From contig NZ_RFLX01000015.1 in the NCBI RefSeq assembly GCF_003696345.1, positions 1 through 64,000 on the forward strand: a DNA stretch of 64,000 nucleotides. The letters are read 5' to 3'. Of this stretch, positions 1 to 7,504 are shown one piece after another. The stretch comes from Teichococcus wenyumeiae. GTDB lineage: Bacteria > Pseudomonadota > Alphaproteobacteria > Acetobacterales > Acetobacteraceae. Under the pieces are notes generated by a model. That model worked only from the letters and a program-made list of their open reading frames with translations, did not search any database and had not been told where the DNA came from. A program made the position numbers and the translations under genes. Positions within the stretch are counted from its first letter, which is position 1. Each line of letters opens with the position of its first letter.

Positions 1-2
1 GA

Positions 3-182
3 AGCCCGGCTGATCTGCCATCGCCACTGCCTCCGCTGATTGACCTCATTGAATCAGCTCAGCGTGTCAACCGCGAGGTTTTTAGAGGCGTCCAGATGTC
101 GTGCCAACGGGCTTGGATGGAAGGCCGCAATAGCCGCGGACAGGATCCGGGCTATATCACTGCGGCTCGGGGCATAGGATGA
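3..182 (+). CDS. possible C-terminal end of a gene truncated by the window start
   Basis: A reading frame open from the left edge runs 59 codons to TGA at 180-182. The peptide (…PPLIDLIESAQRVNREVFRG…) looks helical, and its heptad-like hydrophobic spacing would suit a phasin-like or other coiled-coil protein. I do not recognise a family, and 59 open codons can occur by chance in GC-rich DNA. No other coding signal covers this stretch. The 111 bases between its stop and the next gene hold nothing I can name. Confidence 0.25.
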   Translation, partial: SPADLPSPLPPLIDLIESAQRVNREVFRGVQMSCQRAWMEGRNSRGQDPGYITAARGIG

Positions 183-293
183 GACAGGATAGCCGCCCTG
201 CTGAAGGTCTCATTTACTAAGCTTATCTGCCATGTAATCCTGAACGAGTGGCAGCACGAAACACCCAGAGCCATCCTGAGATACGAGGCCCTC

Positions 294-1865
294 TTGCCGT
301 ATGGACGCGATCCAATCGTCAGCCTGAATCGACCGCAGTTATGCTTAGTGGCAGCGGTAGCCACTGCTCTGCTCAGCGCACTCCTTCTCACAATTCCCTT
401 TGCGCACTTTAGAACAACCGGCACAGAAATTATTTTGCCTGCCTACGCGTCCGCAATATTTGTTCTTGAGATCATAACATCAGCTCTTCTTTATACGATG
501 TTTAATGTTCAGAGATCTTCTGCTTTGCTGATCCTGGCTTCCGGCTACCTCTTTGCGGCCCTGATGGTCCCGGGATGGGCAATAACCTTTCCAGGCCTCT
601 TCGCTTCCCTAGGCATCGAAGCCAGCCTCCAGACCACTGCCACGATCGCTGCGTTACGCCGCTTTGCCTTCGCGCTCTTTGTTCTAGGCTATGCGCTTGC
701 TCCAGCAAGTAATCTGACGGTTAGGCCTGCTGTCAGAATTATAATCCAATCCGTATTCTGCATTTTTGCAGTGGCTACAGTGATAACGTGGTTGATTACC
801 AAAGAAATACTGCCGCTACCTGTCTTCATGGAAGACGCACATCATGTAACAGCCCTTTGGTCCTTCGTTCCAGGCACTGTGATGGCGATCTACCTGCTGA
901 GCATCGCGGTCCTGATTCGGCGGCAGCGATCATCGCTAGACATCTGGGTCTGCCTCGTTCTCTTCTCGCTGGTCATCGAACTGACGCTGCTCTCCTATAT
1001 CAGCAGCGGCGTCAGGTTCAGCATAGGCTGGTGGGCCGGGCGGGTTTACGGGCTTACCGCTGCAGGCATTGTGCTGCTCGTTCTGCTGGCCGAGACAACA
1101 ACAGTCTATTCCAAGCTTGCCCGATCCGTGGCTGCCGAGCAGCGTGCCCGGCAGAACCGTCTCACCGCCATGGAGGCCCTGTCCGCCTCGATCGCTCATG
1201 AGATCAACCAGCCACTGGCAAGCATCGTAACCAATGCCGATGCAGGGCTGCGTTGGCTGGCCAGAGCAGAGCCACGCATCGACAAGGTACATGCGAGCCT
1301 GCAGGCGATCGTATCCGATGGTCACCGCGCCAATAAGATCGTATCGGGCATCCGCGCCATGTTCATGAAAGGCGCACAGGAGCGCGTGCCAGTGGACTTG
1401 GCAAGCATTATCAGGGACGTCACAGGATCCGTGGCAGTCGAAGCGGAACTTGCCGGTATCTCTGTCGAGGTCGAATTCGACCCGCGTACGCCGGCTGTGA
1501 TCGGCAATCCGGTCCAGCTCAGGCAAGTGGTCTGGAATCTTGTTGAGAATAGCCTCGACGCCATGAGGACAAGCAAGGAGCGCCAACGCAAGCTTCGCAT
1601 CAAGGCCCGCCCGATCGACGATGGGGAAGTCGAGGTCTCGATTCAGGATACTGGTGTCGGGCTGGAACCTGGGACTGAGGAGCAGATCTTTGAGCCGTTC
1701 TTCTCCAGGAAGCCAGAGGGAATGGGCATGGGACTGATGTTCTGCCGGGCCGTGATCGAAGCCCATGGCGGGCGCCTCTGGACGTCGCCAAATCTTCCAC
1801 GCGGAGCTGAATTCCACTTCTCGCTGCCTGGGGCGGAGATGACCGGTCCCGATAGAGGGAGATGA
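294..1865 (+). CDS. MASE4-type membrane sensor histidine kinase
   Basis: Membrane sensor kinase of 523 residues. The N-terminal half (about 15-275) has several hydrophobic segments and the SALLILASGYLF and LQTTATIAALRRF patterns of the MASE4 sensor domain. The kinase core follows: phosphoacceptor His302 in the H-box SIAHEINQPLAS, an N-box at VVWNLVENSLDAM, and G-boxes DTGVGLEPG and GMGMGLMFCRAV. The H-box type is that of FixL/DctB-like kinases. The start used is TTG at 294; the first Met codons downstream would cut into the first membrane segment. The stop overlaps the next gene's start by four bases (ATGA), so kinase and regulator are probably translated together. The sensed signal is unknown; MASE4 is thought to bind a small or membrane-borne ligand. 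Confidence 0.85.
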   Translation: MPYGRDPIVSLNRPQLCLVAAVATALLSALLLTIPFAHFRTTGTEIILPAYASAIFVLEIITSALLYTMFNVQRSSALLILASGYLFAALMVPGWAITFPGLFASLGIEASLQTTATIAALRRFAFALFVLGYALAPASNLTVRPAVRIIIQSVFCIFAVATVITWLITKEILPLPVFMEDAHHVTALWSFVPGTVMAIYLLSIAVLIRRQRSSLDIWVCLVLFSLVIELTLLSYISSGVRFSIGWWAGRVYGLTAAGIVLLVLLAETTTVYSKLARSVAAEQRARQNRLTAMEALSASIAHEINQPLASIVTNADAGLRWLARAEPRIDKVHASLQAIVSDGHRANKIVSGIRAMFMKGAQERVPVDLASIIRDVTGSVAVEAELAGISVEVEFDPRTPAVIGNPVQLRQVVWNLVENSLDAMRTSKERQRKLRIKARPIDDGEVEVSIQDTGVGLEPGTEEQIFEPFFSRKPEGMGMGLMFCRAVIEAHGGRLWTSPNLPRGAEFHFSLPGAEMTGPDRGR

Positions 1866-2485
1866 ATATGGCAGAACAGTCCATCGTCTTCATCGTCGAT
1901 GACGATCCATCTATCCGCGCTTCCCTGGAAAACCTCCTCTCCTCAGAGGGCTATGTCACTCAGGCCTTCGAATCTGCACCAGCTTTCCTGAACGCCAACC
2001 GTCCGGACCTTCCAGGCTGCCTCGTGCTCGATGTCCGCCTGCGCGGCGCCAGCGGGCTGGAATTTCAGCGTGAATTGAGCCGCCGCGGATTGAGGATGCC
2101 GGTGCTCTTCATCACGGGCCATGGCGATGTCCCCATGTCGGTCGCGGCCATGAAGGCCGGTGCCATCGAGTTCCTCCTCAAGCCCTATCGGGACCAGGAT
2201 CTGCTTGATGCCGTGCACAAAGGGGTCGAGTTGGACCGGCTTCGCCGAACACGCGCCGCCGAACTCGCGGAGCTGCGGGCGCGCTTTGCCGCCATGACAC
2301 CACGCGAACAGGAACTGACACCGCTCGTCGCCAGCGGTCTGCTGAACAAGCAGATCGCGGCCAAGCTGGAGCTGAGCGAGGTCACGGTCAAGGCGCATCG
2401 TGCGCAGATCATGCAGAAGCTTCGCGCGAATTCCTTTGCCGATCTGGTGCGTGCTGTCGACAAGCTTGCCGCTGAGCCAGAATGA
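1862..2485 (+). CDS. FixJ/LuxR-type response regulator
   Basis: Two-domain response regulator of 207 residues. The receiver (about 7-125) has the acidic pocket DDDP, phosphoacceptor Asp57 in LVLDVRL, a Thr/Ser switch in ITGHGD, and the conserved Lys in LLKPYRD. A LuxR/FixJ helix-turn-helix follows a short linker (TPREQELTPLV through NKQIAAKLELSEVTVKAHR). The architecture matches FixJ/NarL regulators that dimerise on phosphorylation and activate transcription. It overlaps the upstream MASE4 kinase by four bases, which strongly implies a cognate pair. Targets are not evident; the nearest candidates are the receiver and hydrolase genes downstream. Confidence 0.9.
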   Translation: MNMAEQSIVFIVDDDPSIRASLENLLSSEGYVTQAFESAPAFLNANRPDLPGCLVLDVRLRGASGLEFQRELSRRGLRMPVLFITGHGDVPMSVAAMKAGAIEFLLKPYRDQDLLDAVHKGVELDRLRRTRAAELAELRARFAAMTPREQELTPLVASGLLNKQIAAKLELSEVTVKAHRAQIMQKLRANSFADLVRAVDKLAAEPE

Positions 2486-2596
2486 TCTGAGCTGCCGATA
2501 CTTTCATATGATTGCCGCAAGCACCGGTTGCGCCGAGCCTTTTGCCAGGGGCGCGATAGCCGCGGCCCAGGTAGAGCTGGCGGGCCTGTGCGGAAC

Positions 2597-2950
2597 ATGT
2601 TGGCCATTGTCGAGGATGATGCGTCTGCCCGCGCTGCGCTGATCAGCCTCGTCGGAGCCCTGGGTTTCACGGGCCTGGGCTTTCCGGACGCCGCCAGCTT
2701 CCTGGCCTTCGAGGATCTGGATGAGGTGCGCTGTCTGATCGCCGATGTGCGCCTGCCGCACATCAGCGGAATCCAGCTACATCATCGCCTGCGCGCCGCG
2801 GGGCGGGAACTGCCGACCATCCTGATCACCGCCTACCCGGACCCGGTGTCGTCCCGGAATGCGATCGCGGCAGGCATCCAGGCCTATCTCGCCAAGCCTG
2901 TGCAGCCTGACGAGCTGCTCGCGCACCTGCACGCCATTCTGGGCCCCTGA
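2597..2950 (+). CDS. stand-alone receiver-domain protein
   Basis: A single receiver domain of 117 residues with no output domain. Seen: acidic pocket EDD near the N-terminus, phosphoacceptor Asp50 in LIADVRLP, Thr in LITAYP, and Lys in LAKPVQP. I chose ATG 2597 because translation from 2528 adds 23 low-complexity residues before the first strand of the fold; the ribosome-binding site is weak at either start. It follows the kinase/regulator pair by 111 bases on the same strand. Such proteins usually act as phosphate sinks or relay intermediates, so it may buffer or divert phosphate from the MASE4 kinase. That role is inference. Confidence 0.8.
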   Translation: MLAIVEDDASARAALISLVGALGFTGLGFPDAASFLAFEDLDEVRCLIADVRLPHISGIQLHHRLRAAGRELPTILITAYPDPVSSRNAIAAGIQAYLAKPVQPDELLAHLHAILGP

Positions 2951-3067
2951 CGCTCCGCTGGCCTGATCCCATGCTGCCCAGGTAGGGGCAGACCGATCCA
3001 AAGGTACGATGGCCCCGATCCCGCTTCCTTCCTTAGGCTTCCGCCCAGCCAAACAAGGAGACGCTCG

Positions 3068-3721
3068 ATGCCTATGGCCGCACCAGTCCCAGGGAAGGGC
3101 CTGCTCGACCCCCGGAACCACATGCTGATCCTGATCGACTTTCAGTCGCAGATGTCCTTCGCGACCAAGTCGATTGACGCAGTCACGCTGCGCAACAACG
3201 CTGCCCTGGTCTCAGAGGCTGCGGCAGGCTTCAGTGTCCCCACCATCCTCACCACAGTCGCCGAGAAATCCTTCTCCGGCCCCATGTTCGAGGAGATCAC
3301 CCGCGCCTTTCCGGGCCAGACGCTGCTCGACCGCACCTCCATGAATACCTGGGAAGATGTCGCGGTCATCGAGGAGGTCAACCGCATCGGCGCGCCGCGC
3401 GTCGTGCTGGCCGGACTCTGGACCTCGGTTTGCATCGTGGGCCCTGCCCTTTCTGCCATCGACCAGGGCTTCGAGGTCTATGTCATCGCCGATGCATGCG
3501 GTGACGTGTCCGAGGAAGCGCATGAGCGTGCCATGGAACGCATGATCCAGGCTGGCGCCCGTCCGATCACGTCGCTGCAATACCTGTTGGAACTGCAACG
3601 CGACTGGGCGCGCGGCGAAACCTACGACATGACCACCGGCATCGCCAAGCGGTTCGGCGGTGCCTATGGCCTCGGCATCATCTACGCCAAAACGATGTTC
3701 GGTGCCTCCGAAGGGCACTGA
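3068..3721 (+). CDS. isochorismatase-family cysteine hydrolase
   Basis: Cysteine hydrolase of 217 residues with the isochorismatase/YcaC fold. Visible active-site features are Asp24 in LIDFQSQM and nucleophile Cys122 in the strand-turn WTSVCIVG. The length and C-terminal extension (ending in a YGLGIIYAKTMFG-type segment) resemble the YcaC subgroup, whose substrates remain mostly unknown. It should hydrolyse a C-N bond of a small amide. A strong ribosome-binding site (AAGGAG, seven bases upstream) supports the start at 3068. The next gene, an alpha/beta hydrolase, starts 144 bases downstream; this neighbour pair recurs in oxidative or xenobiotic stress loci. Confidence 0.85.
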   Translation: MPMAAPVPGKGLLDPRNHMLILIDFQSQMSFATKSIDAVTLRNNAALVSEAAAGFSVPTILTTVAEKSFSGPMFEEITRAFPGQTLLDRTSMNTWEDVAVIEEVNRIGAPRVVLAGLWTSVCIVGPALSAIDQGFEVYVIADACGDVSEEAHERAMERMIQAGARPITSLQYLLELQRDWARGETYDMTTGIAKRFGGAYGLGIIYAKTMFGASEGH

Positions 3722-3865
3722 AGGACAGCGTCGTGCCCCCGGATGGACAGATGCCTGCCGGCTTGCATCACACGAGGCAGGGGCAGGACATCGAGCCGGC
3801 GGCCACCGTTCCTGCCACATCTGACAGAAGCAACCACGCACCCCAGGACAGAAGGATGGGACGCT

Positions 3866-4702
3866 ATGGCATATGTGACCACCAGCGATAGTGTTGAGAT
3901 CTTCTACAAGGACTGGGGGCCCAGGGACGCTCAGCCAATCATGTTCCACCATGGCTGGCCGCTCTCCAGCGATGACTGGGACACGCAGATGCTCTTCTTC
4001 GTACAGAGGGGCTATCGCGTCGTCGCTCATGACCGCCGTGGCCACGGGCGCTCGGCACAGGTCAGCGAAGGTCACGACATGGACCATTATGCGGCCGACG
4101 CCTTCGCTGTCGTCGAGCATCTGGGCCTGAAAGATGCCGTCCATGTCGGGCATTCCACTGGCGGTGGTGAGGTCGCCCGCTATGTCGCGAAGCATGGCCA
4201 GCCGGCGCGGCGTGTTGTCAAGGCAGTGCTCGTCAGCGCTGTGCCACCGCTAATGCTGAAAACCGAGAGCAATCCTGAGGGCCTTCCGGTCGAGGTATTC
4301 GACGGCTTCCGCAAGGGTGTCGCCGACAACCGGGCGCAGCTCTTCCTCGATGTCGCATCCGGCCCGTTCTACGGCTTCAACCGCCCAGGCGCGGAGGTTT
4401 ATCCAGGCGTGATTCAGAACTGGTGGCGCCAGGGCATGATGGGCAGCGCCAAGGCGCATTACGACGGCATCAAGGCCTTTTCGGAAACCGACCAGAGCGA
4501 GGACCTGAAAGCGATCACTGTGCCGACGCTCGTGCTGCATGGTGACGACGATCAGATCGTGCCGATCGCGGATGCGGCACTGAAGTCCGTCAAGTTGCTG
4601 AAGAACGGCACGTTGAAGGTCTACGAAGGCTACCCGCACGGGATGCTCTCGACCCATGCGGAACGCATCAACGCAGATCTGCTGGCCTTTGTGCAGAGCT
4701 GA
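3866..4702 (+). CDS. alpha/beta hydrolase, non-haem chloroperoxidase type
   Basis: Alpha/beta hydrolase of 278 residues, close in pattern to non-haem chloroperoxidases and aryl esterases. Seen: oxyanion-hole HHGWPLS, nucleophile Ser97 in GHSTGGGEV, acid Asp in LHGDDDQIVP, and His in GYPHGM near the C-terminus. ATG 3866 gives the family's usual beginning (MAYVTTSDSVEIFYKDWG) and has GAAGGA upstream; extending to 3743 would add 41 residues without similarity. In this family perhydrolysis or esterase activity is common and true halogenation is not established in vivo. It sits between a YcaC-like hydrolase and the XapX/amidohydrolase genes. Confidence 0.88.
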   Translation: MAYVTTSDSVEIFYKDWGPRDAQPIMFHHGWPLSSDDWDTQMLFFVQRGYRVVAHDRRGHGRSAQVSEGHDMDHYAADAFAVVEHLGLKDAVHVGHSTGGGEVARYVAKHGQPARRVVKAVLVSAVPPLMLKTESNPEGLPVEVFDGFRKGVADNRAQLFLDVASGPFYGFNRPGAEVYPGVIQNWWRQGMMGSAKAHYDGIKAFSETDQSEDLKAITVPTLVLHGDDDQIVPIADAALKSVKLLKNGTLKVYEGYPHGMLSTHAERINADLLAFVQS

Positions 4703-4875
4703 TCCACCGGCGCACTCGGAAATCTTTCAGGCGGAGGAGGAGCGCACGCGTGACGAGTTCACCTTCGAACGGCGCCACGGCCGTGCTCATCCACCGCGCC
4801 TGGGCTGCTGCGGACATCACCGTTGATGCCGCGTCCATGATCGGCGCTTGCCATACTTCTAGAGAGGTCTTTCAT

Positions 4876-5130
4876 ATGAAGCCTTATCTTCTCGCGCTTG
4901 GTGTCGGGCTGTTGGTAGGCGTTCTTTACAGCCTGCTGAACGTCCGTTCGCCGGCGCCGCCGGTCGTGGCCCTGGTCGGACTCCTCGGCATCCTGCTGGG
5001 CGAGCAGCTCGTCCCGATCGCCAAGCGGCTGCTGGATGGCCATCCTCTCAGCCTCTCGGTGCTGCACGCGGAAGCAAGGCAGCACATCTTTGGCCAGTTG
5101 CCCGGCCGAAGTGGAAGGGACACCGTCTGA
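4876..5130 (+). CDS. XapX domain membrane protein
   Basis: Small protein of 84 residues. It begins with a hydrophobic segment (LLALGVGLLVGVLYSLL), followed by the XapX/DUF1427 signature RSPAPPVVALVGLLGILLGEQ, which is probably a second membrane segment. The family is usually about 50-90 residues and has no assigned function; XapX domains are often found near hydrolases and amidohydrolases. ATG 4876 is preceded by AGAGAGG at good spacing. The stop overlaps the next gene's start (TGATG at 5128-5132), so it is probably translated together with the amidohydrolase and may help place it at the membrane. That last point is inference. Confidence 0.82.
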   Translation: MKPYLLALGVGLLVGVLYSLLNVRSPAPPVVALVGLLGILLGEQLVPIAKRLLDGHPLSLSVLHAEARQHIFGQLPGRSGRDTV

Positions 5131-7085
5131 TGACCGCTCCTACACGCCGCACCGTTGCCGGGGGCCTGGCGGCCCTCAGCCTCGCCCTTTCCAGCCGGAG
5201 CCCCGCCATGGCCGCCGATGCCGCCCCCGACATGATTCTGCACAATGGCCGGATCACCACGCTGGACCGCGCCCATCCGGCGCCGGAGGCCGTGGCGGTC
5301 ACCGCGGGACGCTTCTCTGCCGTGGGCGAGGCTGCGACCCTTCTGCCGACGGCCGGCCCTGGCACGCGCGTGATCGACCTTGGCGGGCGGCGCCTGATCC
5401 CTGGCCTGATCGACAACCACCTGCATGTGATCCGTGGCGGTCTGAACTACAACATGGAGCTGCGCTGGGACGGCGTCCGCTCGCTCGCCGATGCCATGGA
5501 CATGTTGCGCAAGCAGGTCGCCATCACGCCGCCGCCGCAATGGGTGCGCATCATCGGCGGCTTCACCGAGCATCAGTTCGCCGAGAAGCGCCTGCCGACG
5601 CTGGACGAGATCAATGCTGCCGCACCGGACACACCGGTATTTATCCTGCATCTCTATGACCGTGCTCTGCTGAATGCCGCGGCCTTGCGCGTCGTCGGCT
5701 ATGACAAGAACACCCCCAATCCGCCGGGCGGCGAGATTCAACGCGCGCCGGATGGCACGCCCACGGGGCTCCTGCTGGCCAAGCCGAATGCCACCATCCT
5801 TTACGCGACGCTCGCCAAGGGGCCGGTGCTGCCTTTGGACTACCAGTTGAATTCCACGCGGCACTTCCTGCGCGACCTGAACCGGCTGGGCGTGACTGGC
5901 GCCATCGATGCGGGCGGCGGCTACCAGAACTATCCGGACGATTACGAGGTGATCCAGAAGCTGGCCGCGGATGGCGAGCTGACGGTGCGAATCGCCTACA
6001 ACCTGTTCACGCAGAAGCCGAAGCAGGAGAAGGACGACTTCCTTCGCTGGACAAGCAACGCGAAGTACCAGCAGGGCGACGACTACTTCCGCCTCAATGG
6101 CGCGGGCGAGATGCTGGTTTTCTCCGCCGCCGATTTCGAGGACTTCCGGATGGAGCGGCCCGAGCTGCCGCCTGAGATGGAACTGGAACTGGAAGCGGTG
6201 GTGCGCATCCTCGTGCAGAACCGCTGGCCCTGGCGGCTGCACGCGACCTATGACCAGACGATCTCCCGCGCCCTCGATGTCTTCGAGAAGGTGGACCGCG
6301 AGATGCCGATCGGCGATCTCCACTGGATCTTCGATCATGCCGAGACGGTCAGCGACCGCAGCCTCGAACGCATCGCGCGCCTGGGCGGCGGCGTCGCCGT
6401 GCAGCATCGCATGGCCTATCAGGGCGAGTATTTCGTCGAGCGCTACGGCGCCCGAGCCGCCGAGGCGACGCCGCCGGTCGCCAAGATGCTGGAAATGGGC
6501 GTCAAGGTTTCCGCCGGGACGGACGCCACGCGCGTCGCATCCTACAATCCCTGGGTGGCGCTCTCCTGGCTCACCACCGGCAGGACCGTCGGCGGCATGC
6601 GCATCACGCCCGAACGCAACAGGCTGGACCGGGAGACGGCGCTGCGGATGCTGACGGAGAAGGTGACCTGGTTCTCCAATGAGGAAGGCAAGAAGGGGCA
6701 GATCGCAGTCGGTCAGCTCGCCGACATGGCGGTGCTGGACCGCGACTACTTCGGCGTTCCGGAAGACGAGATCCAGGACATCACCTCTGTCCTGACGATC
6801 CTCGGCGGCCGCGTGGTCCATGGCGCGGGCGATTATGCCAGCCTCGCTCCGCCTCTGCCGCCCGCCATGCCGGACTGGTCCCCCGTCCGGCGTTTCGGCG
6901 GCTACCAGGATCGCCGCGCCTCCGCCACCGGCACAAGGAATGCCCTGGCCCGCCTCGCCCGCTGCTGCGACAGTGCCTGCGGCGTCCATGGGCACGAGCA
7001 TGCGCGCGCCTGGGCCGCTTCCACCCCTGCTGGCCAGGACCAGGGCTTCTGGGGAGCCCTCGGCTGCTCCTGCTGGGCCTTCTGA
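5130..7085 (+). CDS. exported YtcJ-like amidohydrolase with Cys/His-rich tail
   Basis: Metal-dependent amidohydrolase of 651 residues. The N-terminus TRRTVAGGLAAL followed by an Ala-Met-Ala-rich stretch looks like a Tat or Sec export signal. The body shows the amidohydrolase start PGLIDNHLHVIRGG (metal-binding HxH), an internal FDHAETV, the SAGTDA metal/catalytic Asp region, and the C-terminal GQLADMAVLDRDYF strand, all typical of the YtcJ group. After about residue 590 there is an unusual tail rich in Cys and His (CCDSACGVHGHEHA, GCSCWAF), which could bind metal. It overlaps the XapX gene and is followed by DoxX after two bases, so the three are probably one transcript. Substrate unknown. 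Confidence 0.85.
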   Translation: MTAPTRRTVAGGLAALSLALSSRSPAMAADAAPDMILHNGRITTLDRAHPAPEAVAVTAGRFSAVGEAATLLPTAGPGTRVIDLGGRRLIPGLIDNHLHVIRGGLNYNMELRWDGVRSLADAMDMLRKQVAITPPPQWVRIIGGFTEHQFAEKRLPTLDEINAAAPDTPVFILHLYDRALLNAAALRVVGYDKNTPNPPGGEIQRAPDGTPTGLLLAKPNATILYATLAKGPVLPLDYQLNSTRHFLRDLNRLGVTGAIDAGGGYQNYPDDYEVIQKLAADGELTVRIAYNLFTQKPKQEKDDFLRWTSNAKYQQGDDYFRLNGAGEMLVFSAADFEDFRMERPELPPEMELELEAVVRILVQNRWPWRLHATYDQTISRALDVFEKVDREMPIGDLHWIFDHAETVSDRSLERIARLGGGVAVQHRMAYQGEYFVERYGARAAEATPPVAKMLEMGVKVSAGTDATRVASYNPWVALSWLTTGRTVGGMRITPERNRLDRETALRMLTEKVTWFSNEEGKKGQIAVGQLADMAVLDRDYFGVPEDEIQDITSVLTILGGRVVHGAGDYASLAPPLPPAMPDWSPVRRFGGYQDRRASATGTRNALARLARCCDSACGVHGHEHARAWAASTPAGQDQGFWGALGCSCWAF

Positions 7086-7087
7086 GG

Positions 7088-7504
7088 ATGCGCCCGCCCG
7101 CAGGCAGCCTCCCCGTCCCCTTGCGGCAGGCCCTGATCTTCCTCGGCCTGCTCGGCCTCTGCGCCGCCTATTTGCAGGGTGGGTTCAACAAGCTGCTCGA
7201 TTATCCCGGCGCGGTGGCCGAGGCCGCGCATTTCGGCCTGCCGGTGCCCGGCCTCACGGCGGCCGCCACCATCGCGGTGGAACTGCTCGCGAGCGCTCTC
7301 ATCCTGTCCGGGCGGCTGCGCTGGCTGGGCGCGCTGGCGCTCTGCGCCTTCACCCTGGCGGCCACCTTCATCGCCAACCGCTATTGGGCGCTGCCACTGG
7401 GACAGGAGCGCTTCATGGCGGCTAATGCCTTTTACGAGCATCTTGGCCTCGCCGGCGCCTTCCTGCTCCTGGCCCTGTGGGACCTGCGGCATGACCGCGC
7501 CTGA
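7088..7504 (+). CDS. DoxX-family membrane protein
   Basis: Membrane protein of 138 residues with four hydrophobic segments. The DoxX pattern is visible in the GGFNKLLDYPGAV turn after the first segment, a Gly-Leu-Pro-Val-Pro loop, ELLASALILSGRLRWLGA, and a final segment beginning NAFYEHLGLAGAF. DoxX proteins act in membrane-bound thiol or quinone redox systems, but most members are uncharacterised. It starts two bases after the amidohydrolase stop and its 3' end overlaps the MFS gene by 14 bases, so it lies inside one operon. The start codon context lacks a strong ribosome-binding site, consistent with coupled translation. Confidence 0.82.
   Translation: MRPPAGSLPVPLRQALIFLGLLGLCAAYLQGGFNKLLDYPGAVAEAAHFGLPVPGLTAAATIAVELLASALILSGRLRWLGALALCAFTLAATFIANRYWALPLGQERFMAANAFYEHLGLAGAFLLLALWDLRHDRA

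Noticed and set aside
4926-7001. Minus-strand open frame of about 690 codons opposite the amidohydrolase
   Set aside because: It is antisense to a gene with clear motifs and an export signal; its predicted protein is low-complexity (Arg, Ala, Gly, His) with no domain. GC-rich third positions keep such frames open.
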